Below the pieces are notes generated by a model, which had not been told where the DNA came from, did no database searches, and saw only the letters and a program-made list of their open reading frames with translations. DNA of 64,000 nt, from positions 1,451,934-1,515,933 of the forward strand of contig JAICWS010000001.1 of NCBI GenBank assembly GCA_025934695.1, given 5' to 3'. This document shows positions 8,606 through 16,972 of this stretch, piece by piece. The position numbers and the translations under genes are program-made. Position 1 is the first letter of the stretch, and each line of letters starts with the position of its first letter. The stretch comes from Alphaproteobacteria bacterium (GTDB lineage Bacteria > Pseudomonadota > Alphaproteobacteria > Micavibrionales > UBA2020).

Positions 8606-9994
8606 TTGAAGGACATCAAAAGAACAGTCGTCAGGTTCGCCTGCGTCCTGCTGCTGGCGGCGGGCCTGGTCGGCTTCATGCAGAACACACCGCGCGCGAG
8701 CGAAAACGGCGACAAGCCGCTCGCCTATGTCCTTGACCTCGAGGGCGAGATCCTTCCCGCCACGGCCGATCTCATTTCCCGCACGCTGGAACGCGCGCAG
8801 GACGCCCATGCCGATATCGTCGTGATCAAGCTGCAGACGCCGGGCGGCCTTTATGACAGCATGCAGAAAATCATCCAGGATATCTTAAAAAGCCCGGTGC
8901 CCGTCGCGACCTACGTCGCGCCGTCGGGATCGCGCGCCGCCAGCGCCGGCACTTACATCCTTTACGGCAGCCACATCGCCGCCATGGCGCCCTCGACCAA
9001 TATCGGCGCCGCGACGCCCATCAACATGCTCGAGGCTTTCCGTCGCCACGACGACGACCCGGCCGCCGCCAAGGCCGCCGCGCAGCCGCAGTCGACGCTC
9101 GAGAGAAAGATGGTCAACGACGCCGCCGCCTATATCCGCAGCCTCGCCCAGCGCTATGACCGCAATGGCGAATGGGCCGAACAGGCGGTGCGCGACGCCG
9201 TTTCCGAGAGCGACAAGGAAGCCTTGGAAAAACATTGCATCGACGTGATCGCGGTCGACGTGACGGACCTGCTGAACAAGGTCGACGGCCGCAGCGTCAA
9301 AATGGTGGGCGACAAGACGATGAAGCTGCGCACCAAGGGCGCGCAGATCATCGAATTCGGTCCCGACTGGCGCACCAAGCTCCTGACCCTGATCGCCGAC
9401 CCCAACATCGTCCTCGTGCTGTTCTGCATCGGCATTGTCGGGCTGGTTTATGAATGCTTTCACCCTGGCGTGGCAGCGCCGGGCATCACCGGCGCGATTT
9501 GCATGCTCCTGAGCTTGCTGGCGATGAACGTCCTGCCCATCAATTACACGGGTCTTTCGCTGATCGTCCTGGGCCTCGGGTTGATGGTGGGCGAAGCCTT
9601 CGCGCCGACCTTCGGCGCGCTCGGCATCGGCGGCGCCATATCCTTCGCGCTGGGAGCTTCCATGCTGATCAACTCGAGCGATCCCGCCTTCGCGGTCGAC
9701 CCCTGGATCATCGGCGGGGTGACGCTGTTGTGCCTCGGGCTGTTCTCGGTCCTGCTCACGGTCGCGCTGCGCGCGCGCCGCCGCCCCGCCATCACCGGCA
9801 TCGAGGAGCTCAAGGCCGCGACCGCCGACGTGATCGACTGGGCCCAGGGCCAGGGCCAGGTGCGCGTGACCGGCGAGATCTGGATGGCCAAAGCGGCGGG
9901 CCCCGAATACATCATCAGCACGGGCGATAAGGTCAAGGTCGTCGACGTCGACGGGCTGAAACTGATCGTCAAGCCGGCGGTATCCAAGGTTTAG
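8606..9994 (+). CDS. NfeD-family membrane-bound ClpP-class serine protease
   Basis: The 462-residue protein has a signal/anchor segment, then a ClpP-like protease domain (residues about 35-230) with KLQTPGGLYDSMQKI and GSRAASAGTYILYGSHIAAM, where the Ser of the ASAG motif is the likely nucleophile. Several transmembrane segments (about 255-390) and a C-terminal NfeD/OB-type domain (VRVTGEIWMAKA...VKVVDVDGLKLIVKP) follow. The start is TTG, supported by a strong GGGAGGGGG site 5 bases upstream. The slipin gene follows 35 bases later; NfeD proteases and slipins are classic partners in membrane quality control. Confidence 0.88.
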   Translation: MKDIKRTVVRFACVLLLAAGLVGFMQNTPRASENGDKPLAYVLDLEGEILPATADLISRTLERAQDAHADIVVIKLQTPGGLYDSMQKIIQDILKSPVPVATYVAPSGSRAASAGTYILYGSHIAAMAPSTNIGAATPINMLEAFRRHDDDPAAAKAAAQPQSTLERKMVNDAAAYIRSLAQRYDRNGEWAEQAVRDAVSESDKEALEKHCIDVIAVDVTDLLNKVDGRSVKMVGDKTMKLRTKGAQIIEFGPDWRTKLLTLIADPNIVLVLFCIGIVGLVYECFHPGVAAPGITGAICMLLSLLAMNVLPINYTGLSLIVLGLGLMVGEAFAPTFGALGIGGAISFALGASMLINSSDPAFAVDPWIIGGVTLLCLGLFSVLLTVALRARRRPAITGIEELKAATADVIDWAQGQGQVRVTGEIWMAKAAGPEYIISTGDKVKVVDVDGLKLIVKPAVSKV

Positions 9995-10029
9995 GGATAA
10001 CATTATCTATTCATGAAAGGTTAAGTTAC

Positions 10030-10767
10030 ATGGGTTTCGGATTAATCGCGTTCCTCCTCGTCGTATTCCTGATCTTCCTCGGCTATACGCTGCGGGTTAT
10101 GCGCGAATACGAGCGCGGCGTGGTTTACTCGCTGGGCCGCTATACGGGGACGAAGGGCCCCGGCCTCGTCATCCTCGTCCCAATCATCCAGCAGATGGTG
10201 CGGATCGACCTGCGCGTGCGCACCATCGACGTGCCAAGCCAGGACATCATCACGCGCGACAACATTTCGGTGAAGGTGAACGCGGTCGTCTACTTCCGCG
10301 TCGTCGCACCGGAGAAATCGATGAACAACGTGGCGGATTTCATGCGCGCGACCTCAGAACTGGCGCAGACGACGCTGCGCGAGGTGCTCGGCAAGCACGA
10401 GCTCGACGAGCTCCTGGGCGAGCGCGACAAGCTCTCGCTGGCGATCCGCGAGTCGCTCGACGCCCAGACCGACCAGTGGGGCATCAAGGTCCAGAACGTG
10501 GCGCTCAAGCATATCGATATCGCCGAAAGCATGGTCAAGGCCATCGGCCGCCAGGCGGAAGCCGAGCGGGAACGCCGCGCCAAGATTATTTCCGCCGACG
10601 GGGAACTGCAGGCCGCCGACAAGCTGGTCGAGGCTTCGAAAAAACTCACCGCGGAAGGCGGCGGGATGCAGCTGCGTTACCTTTCGGCCCTGCAGGATAT
10701 CGCGGACGACAAGACCAAGACCATCCTGCTGCCCATGCCCATGGAAATCCTGAAGCGGCTGTTTTAA
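10030..10767 (+). CDS. slipin (stomatin-like SPFH/Band 7 membrane protein)
   Basis: The 245-residue protein has one N-terminal membrane segment followed by an SPFH domain: EYERGVVYSLGRYTGTKGPG, DLRVRTIDVPSQDIITRDNI and KVNAVVYFRV. A helical C-terminal part (QAEAERERRAKIISADGELQ) supports oligomerisation. Its C-terminal region is the expected substrate or partner of the neighbouring NfeD protease. Both lie on one transcript that ends at the terminator at 10795. Confidence 0.93.
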   Translation: MGFGLIAFLLVVFLIFLGYTLRVMREYERGVVYSLGRYTGTKGPGLVILVPIIQQMVRIDLRVRTIDVPSQDIITRDNISVKVNAVVYFRVVAPEKSMNNVADFMRATSELAQTTLREVLGKHELDELLGERDKLSLAIRESLDAQTDQWGIKVQNVALKHIDIAESMVKAIGRQAEAERERRAKIISADGELQAADKLVEASKKLTAEGGGMQLRYLSALQDIADDKTKTILLPMPMEILKRLF

Positions 10768-10794
10768 CGGCGCTTTCGAATAATCGGTTTATTT

Positions 10795-10828
10795 AATCCG
10801 GAGGCTGCTGGCCTCCGGATTTTTTTAC
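10795..10828 (+). terminator. Rho-independent terminator after the NfeD-slipin pair
   Basis: A perfect stem AATCCGGAGGC/GCCTCCGGATT with a 5-base loop is followed by a run of T. Confidence 0.93.
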
Positions 10829-10847
10829 GCGCCTCGCCGAATCCGGC

Positions 10848-10853
10848 TATACT
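10848..10853 (+). promoter_or_regulatory. -10 element (TATACT) for the MOSC gene
   Basis: TATACT lies 10 bases upstream of the ATG. Transcription would start about 3-5 bases before the start codon. No good -35 box was found at the 16-18-base distance. Confidence 0.35.
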
Positions 10854-10862
10854 GCTGACAGC

Positions 10863-11690
10863 ATGAAAGTCGAATCTCTCCATATCTATCCGGTTAAAGG
10901 TCTGCGTGCCGTCGACCTCGAACACAGCCTCGTCGAGCCACGCGGGTTAAGCTTCGACCGCCGCTGGATGCTGGTGGACGAACAGGGAAAATTCATCTCC
11001 CAGCGCGAGCACCCAAAGCTGGCGACGCTGAACGCCGAAATCGTGGAGAACGGCGTTTATATCTCCGGACCCACCGGCAACATCTCGATCGCAGCGCCCG
11101 CTAACGATGCGCCACGCCTCCCCGCCACGTTGTGGAAGCAGCCGGTGGAAGGATATCTCGCCGACCAGCGCGCGCAGGACTGGTTTTCGAATTTCCTCGG
11201 CGTGACCTGCAGCCTCGTCTACCAGGGCGGGTTGCCGCGCCAGGTCTCGACGCAATATGCTGCCGAAGGCGTGCACGCCAGCTATGCCGACGGCTTCCCG
11301 ATCCTGCTCGCGAATGCGGCCTCGCTCGACGACCTTAACCGCCGCATGCCCAAGCCCCTGCCGATGAATCGCTTCCGTCCCAATATCGTCATCAGCGGCT
11401 CAGCTCCCTGGGCCGAAGACAGCTGGAAGAAACTGCGCATTGGCAGTCTCGTCGTCGATATCGTCAAGCCCTGCCTGCGCTGCGTCGTCACCACGACCGA
11501 TCAGCAGACCGGCGAAAAGGACAACAACGAGCCTTTGAATACCCTCAAAAACTTCCGCCTGCTGCGCCAGCCGGGCCTGATCGGCGTCGTCTTCGGCCAG
11601 AACGCAATTCCGGTCGCGTCTGGCGTTGTCGCGCGGGGCGATGCAGTCGAAGTGTTGGAGACGCAGGCGGCACCCGCCTTCGTGGCTTGA
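10863..11690 (+). CDS. MOSC domain protein (molybdenum-cofactor sulfurase C-terminal type)
   Basis: The 275-residue protein has an N-terminal MOSC beta-barrel (VESLHIYPVKGLRAVDLE, GLSFDRRWMLVDEQGKFISQRE) and a MOSC domain with the conserved cysteine in VKPCLRCVVTTTDQQTGE. Members related to YcbX and mARC bind molybdenum cofactor and reduce N-hydroxylated bases or transfer sulfur. No canonical ribosome-binding site precedes the ATG, and a TATACT element ends only 10 bases upstream, so the mRNA may be leaderless. It lies just after a terminator, so it has its own promoter. Confidence 0.88.
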   Translation: MKVESLHIYPVKGLRAVDLEHSLVEPRGLSFDRRWMLVDEQGKFISQREHPKLATLNAEIVENGVYISGPTGNISIAAPANDAPRLPATLWKQPVEGYLADQRAQDWFSNFLGVTCSLVYQGGLPRQVSTQYAAEGVHASYADGFPILLANAASLDDLNRRMPKPLPMNRFRPNIVISGSAPWAEDSWKKLRIGSLVVDIVKPCLRCVVTTTDQQTGEKDNNEPLNTLKNFRLLRQPGLIGVVFGQNAIPVASGVVARGDAVEVLETQAAPAFVA

Positions 11691-11811
11691 TTTCCCGCCG
11701 TTAACTTTCTGAATTCCCTGCCTTAATTTAGGCTTGCCGTTGATCGATATTAAGGTTAATCTGCCACCCTATTGCTGTTCGGGTAAGAAAAGTCCCCGTT
11801 AAATTCGATGC

Positions 11812-11901
11812 GGAGGGGTGGCCGAGTGGTTGAAGGCGCTCGCCTGGAAAGCGGGTAAACTGTAACAGGTTTCGTGAGTTCGAATCTCATCCCCTCCGCC
11901 A
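11812..11901 (+). tRNA. tRNA-Ser (anticodon GGA)
   Basis: The acceptor arms GGAGGGG and CCCCTCC pair perfectly. GTGGCCGAGTGGTTGAAGGC forms the D-arm region, the anticodon loop reads CTGGAAA (anticodon GGA), a long variable arm is present as expected for a class II tRNA, and the T-arm holds GTTCGAATC. The discriminator is G and CCA is encoded. It reads UCC and UCU serine codons. Confidence 0.97.
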
Positions 11902-11948
11902 TTTAAGAATTTACAGGACCGCCAACGGCCCCATTTGCGGAGTTAGAC

Positions 11949-12431
11949 ATGAGCGAACAACCCTATCAGGTCCGTATCTTCCTCAGGGAAGAATTCGCGA
12001 ACGCGGTCAATGCGGATAAATCCCCCGACGAAATCAAGCCGCTCATGGACATCCTCGCCCGCCACGATGCGACAATCGACCATAACCAGTTCGACGAATT
12101 TTCGAAGTTCGTGAAGTGGGCCGAGGCGAATGTCGACACCGCGCCCTTCCCCGACGAAGACAAGCGCCAGCAGGCGAAGAACCTGCTCAACCTGACCAAA
12201 AACTCTCTCGCCAATGAGGAAAAGGCCAGTTACTTCCGCCGCGAGTTCACGCTGTCGATCGGTGGCAAGTCGCAGTTCTCGGGACCTGAGGCCGACGCGC
12301 TCATCGCCGACCTGCAGGGCCTTGGTGATGGCGCCATCATCACGAGCGGCAAGGGCTTCGTTCCCGGCAAGAGCTATGACGTCCCGCCGGTGCGCAAGAG
12401 CTTCGTGCCCAGGCGCCATCCCGGAACTTAA
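11949..12431 (+). CDS. conserved hypothetical cytosolic protein, 160 aa
   Basis: I do not recognise a family. The protein has no signal peptide or membrane segment. It is acidic and helical in its first 90 residues (PDEIKPLMDILARHDATIDHNQFDEF) and ends in a basic Pro/Arg/Lys-rich tail (KSYDVPPVRKSFVPRRHPGT). A GGAG ribosome-binding site precedes ATG 11949. It starts 48 bases after the tRNA gene. Confidence 0.7.
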   Translation: MSEQPYQVRIFLREEFANAVNADKSPDEIKPLMDILARHDATIDHNQFDEFSKFVKWAEANVDTAPFPDEDKRQQAKNLLNLTKNSLANEEKASYFRREFTLSIGGKSQFSGPEADALIADLQGLGDGAIITSGKGFVPGKSYDVPPVRKSFVPRRHPGT

Positions 12432-12448
12432 AAAATCTTCGCGAAAAT

Positions 12449-13081
12449 CTAGTGGACGTTCTGATACAGCGGGTGCGCGTCGTATTCCGGCCCGCTGATC
12501 AGCTTGTCGTGGTTGGTGTCCATACGCCTGAACAGCGCGTCGCTTAGGCCTGCCCGGCTCCATTCCTCGGGCGTTATATAGCCGTTGCCGCTGCGATTGA
12601 TGGCCTGAAAGCTCAACGAATTGGCAGGTATATTGCCAAGAATCGCGCCGGTTGTCGTGATCGGGGGCACCACCAGTGTTGGAGTAACGATGCTGCTGCC
12701 CGGAATGCCGGTCGTCGTCGTCGCGCTGCCCGCAATGCCGCTTGTCGCCTGGGCGCCCGGGATGCCGTTGGTCGCGGACGAGCCCGGCACGCCGGTCGCC
12801 GTCGTTGCAGAGCCGGGAATTCCGGAACCCGCCGCAGGACCCGGCACGCCGGTCACGATCGTGGCGGATCCCGGAATTCCCGATGCGGGCGTGGAACCGG
12901 GTGCGGTCGCCGATCCGGGAACGCCAGTCGTCACCGTGCCGCCGCCGGGAACGGCTGCCGCGGGAACCGGCGCGCGGGTCGTCGCCGCCGGCGTGGAAAA
13001 AGACAATCCCTTTGCCTGCGCGCCAACCGCCGTTCCCAACGCGAGCAAGATAAGCCCGGTGATTTTTGCAGTCGTTTTCAC
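12449..13081 (-). CDS. secreted Gly-Pro-repeat protein with two EF-hand loops
   Basis: The 210-residue protein has a signal peptide ending near residue 23 (GAQA). A long low-complexity region follows (about 30-135), with recurring GIPGSAT, GVPGSS or GVPGPA units. Near the C-terminus, two 12-residue loops fit the EF-hand pattern: NRSGNGYITPEE and DTNHDKLISGPE, both with Glu at position 12. Calcium binding is therefore likely. The start is GTG 13081; it shares one base with the stop of the upstream secreted protein, so the two are translationally linked. The repeat region resembles an extended linker. Family and function are unknown. Confidence 0.8.
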   Translation of the reverse strand: MKTTAKITGLILLALGTAVGAQAKGLSFSTPAATTRAPVPAAAVPGGGTVTTGVPGSATAPGSTPASGIPGSATIVTGVPGPAAGSGIPGSATTATGVPGSSATNGIPGAQATSGIAGSATTTTGIPGSSIVTPTLVVPPITTTGAILGNIPANSLSFQAINRSGNGYITPEEWSRAGLSDALFRRMDTNHDKLISGPEYDAHPLYQNVH

Positions 13082-13668
13082 TAGGGACGTCCAATGCCTT
13101 GCATATCGTTTATTGCAGCGCTGAGCGCTTCATAAACGCGGTCGCGGCTGCCCTGCGACAGGGAGGAGGAGAAATTCATCGTGTCGCGAATGCGCGCGAG
13201 ACTCGATATCGCAGATACGCTGTCGTATGCAATCGACGTATTGGGCGGCGGCCGGCTATTGTCGTAGGTCGGCTCGCCCGGATATTCGGGCGCGGCGCCG
13301 CCACCCGAAATAAGCGAGCTTTCATAAGTAGGACGCGCGGCGCCTGGCGCCGACAGGTCGATCAGGTTGCTGTGCTCGAGCTCGTAAAGCGCGACGTCGA
13401 TTTCGCCCAGGACGAGCGAACGGCGCAGCGGCGACATATTGTTGGAAAATTCGATGACGTACTGAACATGATGCAGCTCGCCCAACGCGGCCAGCACATC
13501 CTTGGCCAGGGGATAGGCCGTCGCCCGTGAATAATCATAGATCGGACCGGGCGAGTAATTCGTTGTGCCGGTGGCATAGTCGGGATTCAGGTACGTGTCG
13601 GCGCGCGCGGCGACAGCGATCGTCAGCGCAAGGGTGAGGCCGCATAAGGTTAATGAAAAGTGCCGCAT
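13081..13668 (-). CDS. secreted protein of unknown function, partner of the EF-hand protein
   Basis: The 195-residue product has a clear signal peptide (MRHFSLTLCGLTLALTIAVAARA), then a Tyr/Pro-rich stretch, a helical segment (KDVLAALGELHHVQYVIEFS) and a second helical segment near the C-terminus (YEALSAAINDMQG). ATG 13668 has a GAGGAG site 6 bases upstream. Its stop overlaps the start of the EF-hand gene by one base (TAGTG), so they form one operon. I do not recognise the family. Confidence 0.75.
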   Translation of the reverse strand: MRHFSLTLCGLTLALTIAVAARADTYLNPDYATGTTNYSPGPIYDYSRATAYPLAKDVLAALGELHHVQYVIEFSNNMSPLRRSLVLGEIDVALYELEHSNLIDLSAPGAARPTYESSLISGGGAAPEYPGEPTYDNSRPPPNTSIAYDSVSAISSLARIRDTMNFSSSLSQGSRDRVYEALSAAINDMQGIGRP

Positions 13669-14184
13669 GGCTCTTCTCCTCAAAAACGAGGAACCGGATT
13701 CCCGCTCTTACCAACCTCTCAGTCCGCTTCGCCGTGCCACTGAATTCGCGGTCAATCTGTCGCCCGGTCGCAGCATTCCTGTTCCTTGCGCAAAAGCAAC
13801 ATCACTTCGGGTGGAATAAGCGTCTGTTTCGGTTGGGCGATAGGGCCACGGTCATTCGGGGCGGGCTCAAGCGCATCTTTTTTTTGCTGTCGACGGCGAT
13901 TCTGCATGATTTTCGGGTTTCACAAGCCTCTTTCTTGCACAGTGGCTTGCCAATCATTCAGCCTGCATCCGCGCTCCCGGCAAAAAATTGCACATAATCA
14001 AATAATTATGCCAATCACAATTCAACGCCCTGATGTTGCAGGAGTTTTTCTCTCTCGATGCAGCACGTTTATAAATATTCCCTTCCTGGGGCGAAGGCAG
14101 GACCACCATTCATCCGTGTTAATCATGCGGCGACGAATATGTGATATCGTTTCCCGCATGGCCCGGAGGGAGGCCCGTTGAAAG
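13669..14184. other. 516-bp divergent intergenic region
   Basis: No convincing gene is seen: the short frames here lack good starts and family resemblance. It must hold the promoters for the secreted pair (leftward) and the DUF3300 gene (rightward). A perfect small palindrome, CATAAT-CAAATA-ATTATG, lies at 13993-14010 next to a TTGCAC box and is a candidate operator. The AT content is locally higher than in the flanking genes. Confidence 0.5.
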
Positions 14185-15753
14185 ATGTGCAGGTTTTACA
14201 AGGCATTATTTCTGTTTTTCGTGGCCGTCGCCTTTGCGGCGCCTGGCGCGGCGGGAGCGCAGGAGTTCGACCCGTATGCGGATCAGGGCCAATATACGGA
14301 TCAAGCGCAATACATGGAGCCCGCAGAATACCAGGAACAGGCGCCGCCCCAGCCCCAGGTCCAAGCGCCCGCATACGCCTCGCAGGAACTCCAGCAGCTT
14401 GTGGCGCCGGTTGCGCTTTATCCCGACCAACTGCTGGGCCAGGTGCTGATGGCCTCGGCCTATCCGCTTGAGGTCGTCGAGGCCAAACGCTGGCTGGCGC
14501 AGAACCCCAGCCTCGCCGGCGACGCGCTGACTGACGCGCTCGAAGCGCAGAACTGGGACCCCAGCGTCAAGGCGCTCACGGCCTTCCCGCAGGTCCTGTC
14601 GATGATGGACGGCAACCTGGAATGGACCGAAAAACTGGGCGAAGCCTTCATGGCCAACCAGGCCGGCGTGATGGACGCGGTGCAGCAGCTGCGCGTGCGC
14701 GCGCAGGAAGCGAACCGCCTGCCGCCGCCTGACCAGATGGCGGTCGGAACGGATAACGGCTACATCACCATTGCGCCCGTGCAGCCCGACAGCGTCAACG
14801 TTCCCTGGTACAACCCGGCTGTCGTCTTCGCGCCCTGGCCGTACCCGAACTACGCTCCCTATTATTTCCCCGCGCCCTATTCCAGCTATTGCTATTACGG
14901 CGCCTGCTGGTATTCCTTCGCGCCGCCGGTTACAGTCTATTATTCCTGGTGGGGATGGGACCGTATCAGCTGGCGTCATCACCATGTCCATATCGACACG
15001 CACAGGTGGCGCGCGCTGTCAGGCAATCGCCCGGTGCCCGCTGGCAACGTCTGGCAGTTTGATCCTGCGCACCGCCACGGCGTCCCCTACGTCAACCCCA
15101 CGGTGCGCCAGCGCTTCCAAGCCACCTCGACCGCCACGGTGCGGGAAAATCGCGGCTTCACCGCTGGAACCTCGATCCAGGGCGGCGCAACGTTCTCAAC
15201 GACGCCGCGCAGTCATCATGGCTCAATATCCGGCACGTCCGGCGAACGTTCCTCCTGGCAGGAACAGGCCGGCGGCCACAGGCCGACGCCTGAATCCGTC
15301 CGCACGCCGCGCCCGGAAATCGCACCGCAAGAGGAACTGCAGCCGCAGCAGCATTACCTGTCGGTGACGCCCGCGCCGCAGGACCACCATCATCAGTCGC
15401 GCCAGGAGCGCATGCCACAAATCATCCAGCCCGAGCCGCAGGCTGAACCCGCGCCGCAGCCCATGGAAGCCCCCATGAGCGTCATGCACGGGAACCACGC
15501 GCAACGAACCGTCAATATGCCGATCGAACCGCGGGAGCAACCCCGCATCGAGCCGCAACGCGTCGCCCCGCCGCTGTTCGAAACGATGCCGTCCGGTAAC
15601 GTCGGCCACGGCGGCGCGAACAGGAGCGATTTTGGGGGGCACCAGCATTCTTCCCCCGCACCGCAGGTGCGCGCGCCCATCCCCATGCCTGCGCCTGCGC
15701 CGGCAGCGCCGCAAAATTCCTATCATGACGGAGGCGACCACCATGGCCATTGA
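14185..15753 (+). CDS. DUF3300 domain secreted protein
   Basis: The 522-residue protein has a signal peptide ending near residue 26 (GAAGAQ). A DUF3300 core (about 60-290) includes LVAPVALYPDQLLGQVLMAS, EVVEAKRWLAQNP and VPWYNPAVVFAPWPYP, then a Trp/Tyr/His-rich stretch. A long Pro/Gln/His-rich tail (about 340-522) ends in HDGGDHHGH. DUF3300 proteins are envelope proteins of unknown function usually followed by DUF2950, as here. The tail looks metal-binding or disordered (inference). The next gene starts inside its last codons. Confidence 0.9.
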   Translation: MCRFYKALFLFFVAVAFAAPGAAGAQEFDPYADQGQYTDQAQYMEPAEYQEQAPPQPQVQAPAYASQELQQLVAPVALYPDQLLGQVLMASAYPLEVVEAKRWLAQNPSLAGDALTDALEAQNWDPSVKALTAFPQVLSMMDGNLEWTEKLGEAFMANQAGVMDAVQQLRVRAQEANRLPPPDQMAVGTDNGYITIAPVQPDSVNVPWYNPAVVFAPWPYPNYAPYYFPAPYSSYCYYGACWYSFAPPVTVYYSWWGWDRISWRHHHVHIDTHRWRALSGNRPVPAGNVWQFDPAHRHGVPYVNPTVRQRFQATSTATVRENRGFTAGTSIQGGATFSTTPRSHHGSISGTSGERSSWQEQAGGHRPTPESVRTPRPEIAPQEELQPQQHYLSVTPAPQDHHHQSRQERMPQIIQPEPQAEPAPQPMEAPMSVMHGNHAQRTVNMPIEPREQPRIEPQRVAPPLFETMPSGNVGHGGANRSDFGGHQHSSPAPQVRAPIPMPAPAPAAPQNSYHDGGDHHGH

Positions 15754-16705
15754 TCCCGACAAAAAATTCTCCGCCGCGCTCGTATACGCGCTGGCGGCCG
15801 GCCTGCTGGCGATGACAAGCCTCCCTCCGGTGGCGCAGGCGTCGGCCCAGCAGTCCTTCGCGACGCCAGAAGCGGCCGGCAAGGCGCTGATCGCCGCCGA
15901 TCGTGCGTCCGGATCGGCGCAGCTGCTCGGCATCCTGGGCCCCGACGCCGCGGATCTGATCAGCTCGGGCGATCCGGTGGCTGATGCGCGCGGGCGCAAG
16001 AAATTCGCCGCCGCCTATGACGTACGGCATGCCTGGCGCAACGAAGGCGACAAGAAAATCCTCGAAGTCGGGCCGAACAATTGGCCCCTGCCAATCCCGC
16101 TTGTGCGCGACGGCGGCAACTGGCGGTTCGACACCAAAGCCGGGCGCCAGGAGATCCTCGACCGCCGTATCGGTCATAACGAGGCCCGGGTCGTCGCAAC
16201 CTGCCGTTCCATCGTGGTGGCGCAGCATGAATATGCCGACCTTCAGATGGCCGCGACGGGCAAGCGCGCCTACGCCGAAAAATTCCTCAGCAGCCCCGGC
16301 ACGCATAATGGTTTATTCTGGCAGGTCGCCAAGGGCGGCAAAGAAAGCCCGCTCGGCCCCCTTGTCGCCAAGGCCGCCGACGAAGGCTATCCGGCGCACG
16401 CGCAGGCGGGCGAGCATGCGCCGTTCCATGGATATTATTACCGCATCTTGAAATCCCAAGGACCGTCGGCGCCGGGCGGGGCGAAAAGCTATTACGCCCA
16501 CGGCGCCCTGACCCGCGGCTTCGCCTTGCTGGCCTATCCCGCGAAATATGGCGATTCCGGCGTGAAGACCTTCCTCGTCGATCAAACCGGAATTGTGTAT
16601 GAAAAGGATTTGGGGCCGAAGACGGGCGCCATCGTCAAGCAGATGACGGCTTTTAATCCCGATGACAGCTGGAAAATTCCGCAGGCACTTTCACTGAACG
16701 ACTAG
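15743..16705 (+). CDS. DUF2950 family secreted protein
   Basis: The 320-residue protein has an N-terminal signal segment ending near VAQASAQQ. The DUF2950 body includes FATPEAAGKALIAADRASG, LLGILGPDAADLISSGDPVAD, CRSIVVAQHEYAD and FHGYYYRILKSQGP, then ALTRGFALLAYPAKYGDSGV. I chose ATG 15743 because GGAGG lies upstream; it overlaps the DUF3300 gene by 11 bases. DUF3300 and DUF2950 commonly occur as a pair, so joint action in the envelope is likely. Confidence 0.92.
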   Translation: MAIDPDKKFSAALVYALAAGLLAMTSLPPVAQASAQQSFATPEAAGKALIAADRASGSAQLLGILGPDAADLISSGDPVADARGRKKFAAAYDVRHAWRNEGDKKILEVGPNNWPLPIPLVRDGGNWRFDTKAGRQEILDRRIGHNEARVVATCRSIVVAQHEYADLQMAATGKRAYAEKFLSSPGTHNGLFWQVAKGGKESPLGPLVAKAADEGYPAHAQAGEHAPFHGYYYRILKSQGPSAPGGAKSYYAHGALTRGFALLAYPAKYGDSGVKTFLVDQTGIVYEKDLGPKTGAIVKQMTAFNPDDSWKIPQALSLND

Positions 16706-16716
16706 CCGGGCCTTGG

Positions 16717-16750
16717 GAGCAAGGCCGCCACGCCGGTGACGGCCTTGCTC
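16717..16750 (+). terminator. hairpin after DUF2950, possible terminator without T-run
   Basis: The perfect 11-bp arms GAGCAAGGCCG and CGGCCTTGCTC enclose 12 bases, 12 bases after the DUF2950 stop. No T-run follows, so termination is uncertain; the hairpin may instead protect the mRNA end. Confidence 0.45.
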
Positions 16751-16833
16751 GCGCATGTGGGCGCTGCGTTCTCTCCCCAGTCATCTCATGAAACCATATA
16801 GTTCAAGTTAACCACGCCGACGGTCGCGACGGC

Positions 16834-16847
16834 TTGACTTCCGTCAA
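16834..16847. promoter_or_regulatory. FNR-type palindrome upstream of pncB
   Basis: TTGACTTCCGTCAA is a perfect TTGAC-N4-GTCAA palindrome in the 267-bp gap before pncB, 126 bases upstream of the chosen start. It matches sites of Crp/Fnr proteins with an ExxSR recognition helix, as encoded at 36926-37726. Confidence 0.6.
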
Positions 16848-16972
16848 GAAATTGAAAATGCGGGCGGCTTTAAAAATCGGTGCATTCCGTAAAAGAACAC
16901 GTGAATATCAATGCCTTGGTATATAAAGCCGCGTTATCCTGTCCTTTAGAAAATTTCGCAGGTTATTCCACG

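Noticed and set aside
11740..11753. TTGATCGATATTAA before tRNA-Ser, FNR-like
   Set aside because: The right half-site is imperfect (ATTAA instead of ATCAA or GTCAA), and it lies before a tRNA gene, so it was not counted with the three strong sites.
13786..14181. 131-residue frame in the divergent region before the DUF3300 gene
   Set aside because: Poor start, Ser/Arg-rich translation with no family features, overlapping a second equally poor frame; treated as non-coding.
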